Shown here piece after piece: positions 35,828 through 44,881 of a DNA stretch of 64,000 bases. Made by a program: the position numbers and the translations under genes. The notes below the pieces were generated by a model. It made no database searches, was not told the origin of the DNA, and worked only from the letters and a program-made list of their open reading frames with translations. Source of the stretch: Chitinophagaceae bacterium C216 (lineage in GTDB: Bacteria; Bacteroidota; Bacteroidia; Chitinophagales; Chitinophagaceae); contig CP144143.1 in NCBI GenBank assembly GCA_028485475.2, positions 3,224,001 through 3,288,000 on the forward strand, in the 5' to 3' direction. Position 1 is the stretch's first letter; each line of letters begins with the position of its first letter.

Positions 35828-36679
35828 CTAAAGGCTTTCTGTTTGCGCAGTGTTCTCAACTGCCTGTTTATTATTTCCCGACAGTTTAATGTCGAAGGAT
35901 TTCCAGTCTTTGTTTAAATCACCTTCAGCAAGAAGTTTTCCCTCTTCTATCAAAGTCTTTACCCGCCACATTAAAAACACGTCGCTGGTTTTGACTTTCA
36001 TTCTATTCAAGGTGTTTTGCAATACGCGTGAAGCTTTTTGCCATTCGCCCGTAATATTCTTTAAGATCTCCGCGTCATAATAATCTTCGCCCTTACTGAT
36101 AATTTTTTTACCACCCTCCAGAATGCGTACCATAGCATTTTCTTGAGTAAGCTTGAGCCACTCATCGGGGTCTACTTCATATTCACTAAGCGTAATGGGT
36201 CTCGCCAGCTTCTTTGCTTTTAAAAATTCTGACGGTTGAATTTCGTACAACCATGAAGGATAAAAAATATTTCCTTTTTCGTTAATGAACGGAAGATTAT
36301 TCATATACAGAATCATCACCCTCCCCTGAAACTCACGCAGCTGGGGCATTAGCCAATAGTAGCCGCACACATCGTGTTGATTCTGCCCCATCCATATCCA
36401 TGCCTCTTCTTCCGGGTTCTCCTGCAGCATCTTTATCAAATTGTGCACTGTCAGCTTATCATCAACCATATTCAACTGGTCTTTGTAGGGGGAATGCTCT
36501 AACAGAGCGTTCCACCAATCGCGACGTTGCTGATAGCCTTCTGTTTCGTAAATGGAAGCAATCGGTCCCACCGAATAGTCATCCTTTATCTGAATTACCG
36601 GACCGGCAAGCGTTTCATCCAACTCCTGCACTTTTTGCATCAACGCTACTTCGGCCTCATTAAAAACTATATGTATCAT
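35828..36679 (-). CDS. DUF1835 domain protein
   Basis: This 283-residue soluble protein begins MIHIVFNEAEVALMQKVQEL, and residues about 1-110 fit DUF1835 (IKDDYSVGPIASIY, EAWIWMGQNQHDVCGYYWLMPQL). The C-terminal third (about 170-260) fits the partner domain DUF3658. It has no signal peptide or membrane segment. The fold and function are unknown. It lies 36 bases after parE and directly before DUF4260, inside the topoisomerase IV unit. The close spacing suggests co-transcription and perhaps shared growth control rather than a topoisomerase role. Confidence 0.8.
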   Translation of the reverse strand: MIHIVFNEAEVALMQKVQELDETLAGPVIQIKDDYSVGPIASIYETEGYQQRRDWWNALLEHSPYKDQLNMVDDKLTVHNLIKMLQENPEEEAWIWMGQNQHDVCGYYWLMPQLREFQGRVMILYMNNLPFINEKGNIFYPSWLYEIQPSEFLKAKKLARPITLSEYEVDPDEWLKLTQENAMVRILEGGKKIISKGEDYYDAEILKNITGEWQKASRVLQNTLNRMKVKTSDVFLMWRVKTLIEEGKLLAEGDLNKDWKSFDIKLSGNNKQAVENTAQTESL

Positions 36680-36715
36680 CCACTATGTATAATTGAGGAT
36701 TAAGAATATGATTTA

Positions 36716-38626
36716 TTAATCATCCACCCGCACCAATTCTTCTTCTTTATTGAGCTCGATAACAAGATTATCGATAATAAACTCCTGACGTTCCGCAGTA
36801 TTTTTACCCATGTAGTATTCCAGCAACTGATGAATATGGTCGCCTTGTTCCAAACGCATAGGCGATTTACGCATGTCAGGGCCAATAAACTGAGCGAATT
36901 CATCTGGGCTTATCTCACCCAAACCTTTGAATCGGGTCACTTCTGGTTTTCCTGAAAGTTTTTTAATCGCAGCATTTTTCTCTGCTTCATTGTAGCAATA
37001 AATGGTTTCTTTCTTATCACGCACACGGAACAGCGGAGTTTCTAACACATATACTTTTCCTAGCTTTACCAAGTCGGGGAAAAACTGCAGGAAGAAGGTC
37101 ATTATTAGTAGACGAATGTGCATTCCGTCCACATCAGCATCGGTAGCAATCACAATATTATTGTATCGTAGTCCTTCCAACCCTTCTTCAATATTTAGAG
37201 CGTGCTGCAGCAGATTGAACTCTTCATTCTCATATACCACTTTTTTAGTCAGCCCGAAACAGTTCAATGGTTTTCCGCGTAGACTAAACACTGCTTGTGT
37301 TTCCACATTGCGAGCTTTAGTAATAGAACCACTCGCACTATCCCCCTCGGTAATAAAAATAGTAGTTTCGGACTGCTTGCTGATAAACTCCTCTTTATTT
37401 CTAGCTGGGGGGTCGTCATTCAGGTGAATGCGGCAATCGCGCAGCTTTCTATTGTGCAGGTTGGCTTTCTTGGCTCTTTCATTCGCCAGTTTTTTAATAC
37501 CCGCCAGCTCTTTTCTTTCCCGCTCGCTTTGCTCAATACGCTTCTTAAGTGCATCGGCAGTAGTAGGGTTTTTATGCAAATAGTTATCCAGCTCGCGCGA
37601 TAGGAAATCTCCTACAAACTGGCGCATACTGGGACCATTCACATCGACGTTCTGCGAGCCCAGCTTGGTTTTAGTCTGACTTTCGAACACCGGCTCTACT
37701 ACTCTTACACTTATTGCAGCCACTATACCTGTGCGGATATCAGCCGTATCATAATCTTTTTTATAAAAGTCGCGTACTGTTTTTACAAATGCCTCACGAA
37801 ATGCCTGCTGGTGCGTCCCTCCCTGTGTGGTATACTGACCGTTTACAAAACTGTATAGTTCCTCGCCATAATCGTTGCCATGCGTAATGGCCACTTCGAT
37901 GTCATCGCCTTTTAAATGAATGATGGGATAACGAATTTCATCAGGATTGGTTTTGCGCTCCAGCAAATCGCGAAGGCCGTGTTTACTTATATATGTTTTA
38001 CCGTTAAAAACAATTTTCAAACCCGCATTCAGGAAGCAATAGTTCCATATCAGATTTTCGATAAACTCATGATGGAATTTAAAGTTCCTGAAGATAGTAT
38101 CATCGGGAATGAATGTTACAGTAGTACCATTAGGCTCGGATGTTTTACCCTCTTTATGCTCGGTAATCAATACGCCACGTTCAAATTCTGCAACTTTTTC
38201 TTTTTTATCCCGAACCGATGCCACTTTGAAATAAGTACTCAAAGCATTTACCGCCTTGGTACCTACTCCGTTTAATCCTACAGATTTCTGGAACGCGCGG
38301 CTATCGTATTTTGCTCCCGTGTTAATTTTGCTTACAACATCAACCACTTTACCCAAGGGAATTCCACGGCCATAATCGCGTACGGTTACCGTTCTACCTT
38401 CTATAGTAAGTTCGATGGTTTTGCCATAGCCCATGGTATATTCATCGATACAGTTATCGATGACTTCCTTTACCAGTACATAAATACCATCATCCGGACT
38501 ACTACCATCGCCCAATTTACCGATATACATCCCCGGTCTGAGGCGGATATGCTCCTTCCAGTCCAGACTTTTTATACTGTCCTCATCGTAATCGCTTCCC
38601 GGTGTAATAACTTTTTCCTTTGCCAT
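36716..38626 (-). CDS. parE: DNA topoisomerase IV subunit B
   Basis: This 636-residue GHKL ATPase subunit has the ATP-binding segments [10 protein letters not shown] and [12 protein letters not shown], the lid [14 protein letters not shown], the transducer domain with [18 protein letters not shown], and the TOPRIM domain with [10 protein letters not shown] and [14 protein letters not shown]. It supplies the ATP-driven strand passage for parC. The length (636) is that of ParE rather than of the longer GyrB forms. It is the first gene of the four-gene unit and has a leader of about 160 bases. Confidence 0.92.
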   Translation of the reverse strand: MAKEKVITPGSDYDEDSIKSLDWKEHIRLRPGMYIGKLGDGSSPDDGIYVLVKEVIDNCIDEYTMGYGKTIELTIEGRTVTVRDYGRGIPLGKVVDVVSKINTGAKYDSRAFQKSVGLNGVGTKAVNALSTYFKVASVRDKKEKVAEFERGVLITEHKEGKTSEPNGTTVTFIPDDTIFRNFKFHHEFIENLIWNYCFLNAGLKIVFNGKTYISKHGLRDLLERKTNPDEIRYPIIHLKGDDIEVAITHGNDYGEELYSFVNGQYTTQGGTHQQAFREAFVKTVRDFYKKDYDTADIRTGIVAAISVRVVEPVFESQTKTKLGSQNVDVNGPSMRQFVGDFLSRELDNYLHKNPTTADALKKRIEQSERERKELAGIKKLANERAKKANLHNRKLRDCRIHLNDDPPARNKEEFISKQSETTIFITEGDSASGSITKARNVETQAVFSLRGKPLNCFGLTKKVVYENEEFNLLQHALNIEEGLEGLRYNNIVIATDADVDGMHIRLLIMTFFLQFFPDLVKLGKVYVLETPLFRVRDKKETIYCYNEAEKNAAIKKLSGKPEVTRFKGLGEISPDEFAQFIGPDMRKSPMRLEQGDHIHQLLEYYMGKNTAERQEFIIDNLVIELNKEEELVRVDD

Positions 38627-39002
38627 TGATTAGTTCCTTTTTCTCCTCGTACCTAAAGGAGCGTGTTCGAAAATAGATGCAGTCCCTTCCGATGCATAGT
38701 CATAAGAAATAAGATGTTAACCTCTCATGCTGCAGCATTTAAGTGCCTCTGCATCGGATTCAGAAGTATGTATTTCACCTTCTGAGTCACGCAAATATAA
38801 TAAAACTCAATACCTGGCAATATTTGAGAGTTATACACAATATGTGAAGAAAAATGCTTTATTATTCCTTAAAAACCTCTTGGACATGCCTGTCTGGGAC
38901 AAATACGACTCTTGATATGATACGTTTTTTTTAAAAACTCAAAGATGAAGACCGCTCGCTATTTCGTCATCAAAACCTAAGTTTGCCACAGATTTATTGT
39001 TT
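38627..39002. other. Intergenic region between parE and the next gene, with a parE leader
   Basis: These 376 bases have no convincing gene. The parE promoter lies at 38792-38821. Its leader contains a 9-bp inverted repeat (TCCGATGCA at 38688-38696 and its complement at 38750-38758) that encloses a 12-bp perfect palindrome ATGCTGCAGCAT (38727-38738). A reading frame of 62 codons from 38727 has no recognisable features. A TAAGTTTG -7 match at 38978-38985 probably serves the gene at 39003. Confidence 0.5.
38792..38821 (-). promoter_or_regulatory. Probable promoter of the parE operon
   Basis: On the minus strand ATTG (38818-38821) and TATATTTG (38792-38799) are separated by 18 bases, a good match to the Bacteroidota promoter pattern. 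Confidence 0.55.
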
Positions 39003-39467
39003 ATGAAACTATTTCAACCTCGTCATCATTTACTTTTACTCACTTCAGCATTATTTTTTATTGCCGCGTTTTTTACCCTAAAAAAAACATTAGACATGCA
39101 CATGAATCAAACCACCTATGTGGTTTCGTTTGCCCGTATTTTCATGTTCTGTGCCGTTTATCTGTCCATATTATGGCTGTTGTATACTTATACTTATTCC
39201 ATGATTGGCTCTAAAAGGATTTATCATTTCCATATTGTGCTCACCATACTGCTTTTCGTTATTATTATCATCACTGCATTGTGGAGTAATCAATGGATAG
39301 AGGCTTATAGCGGTCAAGATTTTATTAAGAAAGCTACCCTTTCGGCAGAAACAGGACAATTTGTAGTAGGCGCACTACTTACGCTTGTTACCGCACAATT
39401 ACTAGTGCCTATTAATCTGATTATGGGGTGGTTTAAAAACCGGAAGCGCAAGGCTTCATCCCGATAA
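39003..39467 (+). CDS. Small multipass membrane protein, unknown
   Basis: From the ATG at 39003 (a TTG two codons upstream is less likely) the protein is 154 residues. It has four hydrophobic segments: about residues 8-26, 40-62, 75-93 and 115-140, and a basic C-terminus (KNRKRKASSR), which suggests the C-terminus stays in the cytoplasm. I do not recognise a family. It converges on the ATP-grasp gene, with 4 bases between their ends. Confidence 0.6.
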   Translation: MKLFQPRHHLLLLTSALFFIAAFFTLKKTLDMHMNQTTYVVSFARIFMFCAVYLSILWLLYTYTYSMIGSKRIYHFHIVLTILLFVIIIITALWSNQWIEAYSGQDFIKKATLSAETGQFVVGALLTLVTAQLLVPINLIMGWFKNRKRKASSR

Positions 39468-39471
39468 ATAT

Positions 39472-40512
39472 TTATTCAAATTTTTCCAGTCGCCTGAAGT
39501 GTTTTTTAGCTGCTCTTAAAAAATCTCTTCCTTTTTTATAAGGCCAGTAAGGATGCCCATTCCTCGCATTGTATTTACTGATTTGATACAACACTCTCCA
39601 ATGATGCAGAATGGTTTTATACGCCTGCCACAAACTCATGTTACAATCATAAATATGATTAGGTTCGGCGCCGGAGCCGTTATACTCCAGAATCATAAAA
39701 TTACGTCCTTGCTTCAAGTCTTCAATAGACTGTGTTTTAATGTCGTAACGCCCATAATAGAATTCCGTTTCTTTACTGATCTTGTCAAAAACACGAACCA
39801 AATTATCATCAATCAAATCATGTAGATTGGTAAACCGTGCGCCTCGATTATGGTTGCCTGCAAAAGACAGATAAAAAATTTCCCCCTCGGGAATAACTCT
39901 GTCGAATCGATGACCGTGTTTTTTTTCCATTTCTTCGAAGCGGTAACGGGCTCGGGGATGTGCCAATATATGTTCTTTGAGCGTGCGCTTACCATCGCCT
40001 CTTACCTGTAAAAGCTCTTTATGTATAAATCCCGACACCACACCTTTTTCTTCCCAAGGATAGCGATAATAAAATACACTCACCTCTACAGGATAATCCA
40101 CCTTAGCTTGAATCAGATATTCTACGGGAATACGCTCATGATATCTTTTCAGTTGCGCTTCATCTTCAATGATTCTGAATAGAATTCCCTTCATACCCAC
40201 ATCGGGCTTTACCACAAATGGATACTGCAATCCCGAACGCGCAATTGCTTTCAATACTTCTTCAAAGGGTATTCCTGGTTGTATGTAGATGGTTTGCGGA
40301 ACGATTTCTGCTGGGAGCAAATCGTACATTTCTTTTTTTCCTTCGCCTTCAAAGCCACCAAAAGTAATTTTAGGATTTGAGGGAGTAAAAAACCACACGG
40401 CTTTGCTTCTCATACAATACCAAAACCACATGGGAGATAATGGGGCATATAGTACATAGAAGTCCCACAGCTCCCAATTAAATAACCGCTCAAAAAATTT
40501 CTTAATCTGCAT
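39472..40512 (-). CDS. ATP-grasp domain protein (D-Ala-D-Ala-ligase-like)
   Basis: From the ATG at 40510-40512 the protein is 346 residues. The ATP-grasp pattern shows in YPFVVKPDVGMKGILFRI (ATP-binding Lys), EYLIQAKVDYPVEVSVFYYRYP, and the Mg-binding end FYYGRYDIKTQSIEDLKQG followed by FMILEYNGSGAEPNHIYD. No close match to true D-alanine ligases is seen: the N-terminal 90 residues carry a hydrophobic stretch (WYCMRSKAVWFF) and differ. Relatives are common in Chitinophagaceae and often misannotated as Ddl. It presumably ligates a carboxylate to an amine; the substrates are unknown. It is divergent from the Fe-S protein gene. Confidence 0.75.
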   Translation of the reverse strand: MQIKKFFERLFNWELWDFYVLYAPLSPMWFWYCMRSKAVWFFTPSNPKITFGGFEGEGKKEMYDLLPAEIVPQTIYIQPGIPFEEVLKAIARSGLQYPFVVKPDVGMKGILFRIIEDEAQLKRYHERIPVEYLIQAKVDYPVEVSVFYYRYPWEEKGVVSGFIHKELLQVRGDGKRTLKEHILAHPRARYRFEEMEKKHGHRFDRVIPEGEIFYLSFAGNHNRGARFTNLHDLIDDNLVRVFDKISKETEFYYGRYDIKTQSIEDLKQGRNFMILEYNGSGAEPNHIYDCNMSLWQAYKTILHHWRVLYQISKYNARNGHPYWPYKKGRDFLRAAKKHFRRLEKFE

Positions 40513-40611
40513 CAATAATCAGTAAATATACCTGTTGTGGCCCAAAATAAACTAATTTTATATAACCGCTCAAAGATATGGTTGAGTATTTCCGAGCCTA
40601 AAAAATAACAT

Positions 40612-41400
40612 ATGCAAATACCTACAATAGCCGAGCTTTTCTCAAACGGAAAAACGCCCGAAATATTGTTTTGGGTAGGATGTGCTGGCAGTTTTGACCA
40701 ACGCGCACAAAAGATTACTAGAGCGTTTATTAAAATTCTGAACATTATCAAAATAGATTATGCCGTGCTCGGAAATGAGGAGATGTGCACAGGAGACCCC
40801 GCCAGACGCGCCGGAAATGAGTTCATCTTTCAGATGATGGCATATCAGAACATTCAGCTTTTAAATAACTACGGCATCAAAAAGATCGTAACAACCTGTC
40901 CTCATTGTTTCAACATTTTTAAAAACGAATATCCAGAACTAGGCGGCCATTACGAGGTGCTACACCACGCCACTTTTTTACAACAGCTGATTGACGAGGG
41001 CAAAATAAGATTGAAAGAAGGTGGCAATTTCAAAGGCAAAAAAATTACTTATCACGACAGCTGTTATCTGGGTCGCGCCAATAATATTTACGAAGCACCT
41101 CGAAAAGTACTCGAGGCCCTGGATGTAGCACTTGTAGAAATGAAACGTTGTCGTAGTAAGGGATTATGCTGTGGTGCCGGTGGCGCCCAGATGTTCAAGG
41201 AAGAAGAGCAAGGTCTCCATCGCATCAACTTGGAGCGTACTCAAGAAGCTTTAAACACTGAGGCTTCATATATAGCGGCAGCCTGCCCTTTTTGCAATAC
41301 CATGCTTAGCGACGGCGTCAAAAATGCGGAAAAAGAGGATGCTGTAAAAGTGCTAGATATTGCCGAAATTATTGCCGCTTCATTAGAAGATGAGGACTAA
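40612..41400 (+). CDS. CCG-type Fe-S protein (HdrB/LldE/GlpC-like)
   Basis: This 262-residue protein has two cysteine-rich CCG domains: WVGCAGSFDQ with GNEEMCTGDPARR and TTCPHCF in the first, and YHDSCYLGR with GLCCGAGGAQMF and AACPFCNTM in the second. These hold unusual 4Fe-4S clusters in heterodisulfide reductase subunit B and in LldE and GlpC. It usually pairs with a ferredoxin-like partner, but none is adjacent here. The next gene on the same strand is a conserved unknown protein 83 bases away. Electron transfer to a thiol, lactate or quinone partner is possible. Confidence 0.85.
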   Translation: MQIPTIAELFSNGKTPEILFWVGCAGSFDQRAQKITRAFIKILNIIKIDYAVLGNEEMCTGDPARRAGNEFIFQMMAYQNIQLLNNYGIKKIVTTCPHCFNIFKNEYPELGGHYEVLHHATFLQQLIDEGKIRLKEGGNFKGKKITYHDSCYLGRANNIYEAPRKVLEALDVALVEMKRCRSKGLCCGAGGAQMFKEEEQGLHRINLERTQEALNTEASYIAAACPFCNTMLSDGVKNAEKEDAVKVLDIAEIIAASLEDED

Positions 41401-41471
41401 AACAAGTCCCTTAACCAACTATTTACCCTGTGTTGATGTTGTTATATAGCCATGTACTGGCAATCATTTGA

Positions 41472-41479
41472 TATTTTTG
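41472..41479 (+). promoter_or_regulatory. -7 element just before the 41484 gene
   Basis: TATTTTTG matches TAnnTTTG and ends 4 bases before the ATG. A transcript from here would start at or within a few bases of the start codon, so it may be leaderless. The -33 element is not clear. Confidence 0.4.
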
Positions 41480-41483
41480 CAAC

Positions 41484-41996
41484 ATGAAATTAAACTATAA
41501 GGAATTATTACCCGGGGATTTTCATCCGAATTCGCGTGTGTGGGTATATCAAGCCAGCCGTCTTTTAAGCCTACAGGAGGCCTTTGATGCAGAAGACAAA
41601 ATCAATGCTTTTGTTGAGGAATGGCAAAGTCATGGAGCCAAGGTTAAAGCAGCAGGCTTTTTGTTTTTTGGACAGTTTGTAATTCTGATGGCTGACGAAT
41701 CTATAGCCACCGTAAGTGGTTGTAGCACAGATAGCTCTGTACGTTTTATTAAATCATTGGAGGCCAGGTACGGGGTAAGTTTCTTCGATCGTACCACTTT
41801 GGCTTTTATTATTAAGGACAAAGTACAATTATTACCTCTTGCACAACTGCAATATGCATTTGATAATGGGTTCGTCAACGGAGACACCTTGTATTTCAAC
41901 AATCTGGTAGCCACCAAAGCTGAGTTGGAAAACAATTGGATCATCCCTGTGAAAGAAAGCTGGCTGAAGAGCCGAATTCAGGTAGTATCCCAATAA
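41484..41996 (+). CDS. Conserved Bacteroidota protein with GCSTDSS motif, unknown function
   Basis: This 170-residue soluble protein has the motif SRVWVYQASRLLS near the N-terminus, FLFFGQFVILMADES in the middle and the Cys-containing VSGCSTDSSVRFIKSLE around residues 72-88. I recognise the pattern from Bacteroidota proteins often labelled 'ABC transporter ATPase', a label that does not fit: there is no Walker A or signature motif. The conserved single Cys next to Asp and two Ser may be catalytic or a metal ligand. It follows the CCG Fe-S protein in the same direction, and this pairing recurs in flavobacteria as far as I recall. Confidence 0.75.
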   Translation: MKLNYKELLPGDFHPNSRVWVYQASRLLSLQEAFDAEDKINAFVEEWQSHGAKVKAAGFLFFGQFVILMADESIATVSGCSTDSSVRFIKSLEARYGVSFFDRTTLAFIIKDKVQLLPLAQLQYAFDNGFVNGDTLYFNNLVATKAELENNWIIPVKESWLKSRIQVVSQ

Positions 41997-42180
41997 ACAG
42001 CTCCATAACCAGAATGTTTTTGGCTAACCTTATTGTTTCTACTTTAATGTACAAACGGGAACTATGCATTAGCTAAAACCTTATTATAGCATAATTGTTA
42101 TTTATTTGATTTGCAAAACAGATGCACCTCCCCCGTTAAACTCCATCAGGTATATTTCAGACTGACAAGTCCGAATTCTT

Positions 42181-42188
42181 TAACTTTG
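42181..42188 (+). promoter_or_regulatory. -7 element upstream of ribBA
   Basis: TAACTTTG matches TAnnTTTG, 17 bases before the ribBA ATG. The -33 element is not clear. The upstream 180 bases do not look like an FMN riboswitch. Confidence 0.4.
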
Positions 42189-42205
42189 TTAAAATTACTG
42201 CGTAG

Positions 42206-43405
42206 ATGTTCAACTCGATTGAAGAAGCTATTGAAGATATCAAGCACGGTAAAATGGTGATTGTGGTGGATGATGAAGACCGTGAAAATGAGGGAGATTT
42301 CATTGCTGCTGCAGCTTCCATCACTCCGGAAATGGTAAACTTCATGGCTACCCACGGACGTGGGCTTATTTGTGCTCCACTGCCGGAGGAACGTTGCGAT
42401 GAGCTGGGGCTGGATTTGATGGTTACTAATAATACAGCCCTCCATGAAACAGCCTTTACGGTATCGGTAGACCTCTTGGGACATGGTTGTACCACCGGTA
42501 TTTCTGCACATGACCGTGCTAAAACGATACAGGCTTTAAATGATATTAATACCCGTCCGGCTGATTTAGGTCGTCCGGGACACATATTCCCTTTACGTTC
42601 TAAAAGAGGTGGTGTACTACGTCGCGTAGGCCACACAGAAGCCGCCACAGACTTAGTAAGGCTGGCAGGGTACCCTTATCCTTATGGAAGTGTGTTGGTG
42701 GAGATTATGAACGAAGATGGAAGCATGGCGCGCCTGCCGGACCTGATTAAAGTAGCAGAAAAATTTAACCTTAAACTAATTTCCATAAAAGATTTGATAG
42801 AATATCGCTTGAAGAGAGATTCCCTTATCGAAGAAATTGTACGCGTAAAGATGCCCACTAAATACGGAGATTTTACGTTAGTGGCTTTTAAAGAAAAAAA
42901 TGGTGGCAACGAGCATCTCGCCTTAATAAAAGGCGAGTGGGAAAAAGGAGACCCGGTACTAACCCGTGTGCACTCTTCTTGCTTCACCGGAGACATTTTA
43001 GGCAGCCTACGTTGCGATTGTGGCGACCAGTTGCACACTGCCATGAAGATGGTTCAGCAAGAAGGTAAAGGTATTATCCTATATATGAACCAAGAAGGTC
43101 GCGGTATCGGGCTATTGAACAAACTGAAAGCCTATAAACTGCAGGAGGAAGGCATGGATACAGTAGAAGCTAATCTGCATCTGGGCTTCAAGATGGACGA
43201 ACGCGATTATGGTGTAGGTGCACAGATACTGCGTTACCTGAACGCTACCAAACTCCGCCTGATGAGTAATAACCCTCGCAAAAGAGTGGGGTTGATTGGC
43301 TACGGACTGGAGATTGTAGAGAATGTTCCCATTATCATCCCGCCCAATGAGCATAACCAAAAGTACCTAAGTACCAAGCGGAAAAAATTGGGGCACGATT
43401 TCTAG
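42206..43405 (+). CDS. ribBA: Bifunctional DHBP synthase / GTP cyclohydrolase II
   Basis: This 399-residue fusion supplies both starting blocks of riboflavin synthesis. Residues 1 to about 205 are 3,4-dihydroxy-2-butanone-4-phosphate synthase ([35 protein letters not shown]). Residues about 206 to 399 are GTP cyclohydrolase II, with Zn-binding Cys in [17 protein letters not shown] and the catalytic segments [11 protein letters not shown] and [10 protein letters not shown]. Length and domain order are normal for the bifunctional form. Other rib genes are not in the window. It follows the GCSTDSS gene by 209 bases with its own promoter-like site. Confidence 0.96.
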   Translation: MFNSIEEAIEDIKHGKMVIVVDDEDRENEGDFIAAAASITPEMVNFMATHGRGLICAPLPEERCDELGLDLMVTNNTALHETAFTVSVDLLGHGCTTGISAHDRAKTIQALNDINTRPADLGRPGHIFPLRSKRGGVLRRVGHTEAATDLVRLAGYPYPYGSVLVEIMNEDGSMARLPDLIKVAEKFNLKLISIKDLIEYRLKRDSLIEEIVRVKMPTKYGDFTLVAFKEKNGGNEHLALIKGEWEKGDPVLTRVHSSCFTGDILGSLRCDCGDQLHTAMKMVQQEGKGIILYMNQEGRGIGLLNKLKAYKLQEEGMDTVEANLHLGFKMDERDYGVGAQILRYLNATKLRLMSNNPRKRVGLIGYGLEIVENVPIIIPPNEHNQKYLSTKRKKLGHDF

Positions 43406-43499
43406 CCTCACTACACTAGCCTGGATGGCACATAGGAAGGGGTAAGGTGCACAGCATAACGACACACTGTATGTTTATTAATGATTTGTACCAATTCAT

Positions 43500-43870
43500 A
43501 TGAACAAGCCCACCAACCTTGAGGAATACCTGCAACAGGTACCTGATGCATCCAAACCGCTACTGAGAGCGTTACGTGCTCTTATTAAAAGTATTGTGCC
43601 CGAAGCGGAAGAAACCCTTAGTTATGGCATCGGCGGTTTTAAATTCAATAATAGATTTTTTATTTACTATTCAGGGAACAAACAACATATAGGCCTCTAC
43701 CCCGTGCCACGTACGTATAAAGATTTTGAACAGGCATTACAATCTTTTAAAGGAGGGAAAAGTACACTACAACTACCTTTGGATAGGCCACACTTCCCGT
43801 AGATTTAATAAAACGTATAGTTTTATTTCGTATTGCTGAAATAAAGAACAAAAAACAACAAAAGCAATAA
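43500..43870 (+). pseudogene. Frameshifted DUF1801 protein gene
   Basis: The first frame gives 100 residues (MNKPTNLEEYLQQVPDASK to LPLDRPHFP) and stops at 43800-43802. The C-terminal part of the family continues in another frame: from 43793 it reads LPVDLIKRIVLFRIAEIKN and ends at a TAA at 43868-43870. The break lies at CCACACTT (43788-43795), where removing one CA pair would join LPLDRP to LPVDLIKRIV, the usual DUF1801 end. DUF1801/YdhG-like proteins are small alpha/beta proteins that have been linked to iron handling. The defect may be real or a sequencing error. Confidence 0.75.
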
Positions 43871-43998
43871 AGCATCCTCGTCGGCCTAATGTTATCCATT
43901 CATCGGAAGATAACAACTACTTGTGCTTTCATTCAATTTAAAAATATTATATTGCCGAAGCTTTATTTGCTTTGCCCATACCTTAATATTCTATCATT

Positions 43999-44859
43999 AT
44001 GTCATTTAGAAAAATCTTTATTCAGAAAAAAACATTGCTAATAGCATTTTTAGTAACTATTGTCAGCTTTGCCCAAGCGCAAACTTTCACCGTAGCTACT
44101 TATAACCTTCGTTTTGACAACCCTAAAGATATTGGTAACCTGTGGAAAGACCGCATGCCTTATGTAGCAGCACTTATCCGCTATCACGATTTTGATGTAG
44201 TAGGCACCCAGGAAGGAAGGCCTAATCAACTCCAAGATCTCATCAAAGCATTACCTCAATATGCACGCTACGGCAAGGGGCGTGATGATGGTAGCGACAA
44301 GGGTGAACACTCGGCAATCTTTTACAAAAAAGATAAATTTCAATTACTAGCCTCTGGCGATTTTTGGCTTTCGGAAACACCTGATAAGCCTGGGTTAGGA
44401 TGGGATGCTACCTGCTGCAATCGTATCTGCTCATGGGTATATCTGCAGGATAAAAAAACCAAGAAGAAATTTTACTTCTTCAATGTGCACTTTGATCATC
44501 AAGGTAAAATTGCCCGTAGAGAAAGTAGCCATCTTATGCTGAAGAAGATTAAAGAAATAGCGAAGGGAGAACCCGTTATTCTGACTGGCGATTTCAATTC
44601 AGAACGGGAAGAAGAGCCTTACAAAATTCTTAGCACTTCTGACATTATTCATGACAGCTATAAGGACGCTCAGCACCCTTACGAAAACAATACTTCTTTT
44701 AACGGCTTTAAAAAAGAATTTACCGGCAACGGTGTAATCGACCATGTATTTATTACCAAACACTGGAAAGTTCACAAATGGGGTATTCTCACCGATACCT
44801 ATTTTGGTAAATTCCCATCAGACCACTTCCCTGTCGAAGTAGTGTTGGAGCTTAAATAA
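43999..44859 (+). CDS. Secreted endonuclease/exonuclease/phosphatase-family hydrolase
   Basis: This 286-residue protein has a signal peptide (about residues 1-28, ending SFAQAQ) and the EEP fold. Catalytic segments are TVATYNLRFDN, VVGTQEGRPNQ, FFNVHFDHQG, VILTGDFNSER and, near the C-terminus, VIDHVFITK and PSDHFPVEVVL. These give the metal-binding Glu, the catalytic Asp and His pairs. Family members cut phosphodiesters in DNA, lipids or sphingomyelin. Bacteroidota members are periplasmic or secreted and are sometimes linked to phosphate supply. No partner gene adjoins, and it converges on tamB. Confidence 0.88.
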   Translation: MSFRKIFIQKKTLLIAFLVTIVSFAQAQTFTVATYNLRFDNPKDIGNLWKDRMPYVAALIRYHDFDVVGTQEGRPNQLQDLIKALPQYARYGKGRDDGSDKGEHSAIFYKKDKFQLLASGDFWLSETPDKPGLGWDATCCNRICSWVYLQDKKTKKKFYFFNVHFDHQGKIARRESSHLMLKKIKEIAKGEPVILTGDFNSEREEEPYKILSTSDIIHDSYKDAQHPYENNTSFNGFKKEFTGNGVIDHVFITKHWKVHKWGILTDTYFGKFPSDHFPVEVVLELK

Positions 44860-44881
44860 GGCAAAAAATAGTACACTCTTT

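Noticed and set aside
38727-38915. Open frame of 62 codons in the parE leader
   Set aside because: No domain pattern and it overlaps the parE promoter and inverted repeats.
41997-42205. FMN riboswitch upstream of ribBA
   Set aside because: The region lacks the conserved RFN-element segments and no multi-stem layout is visible.
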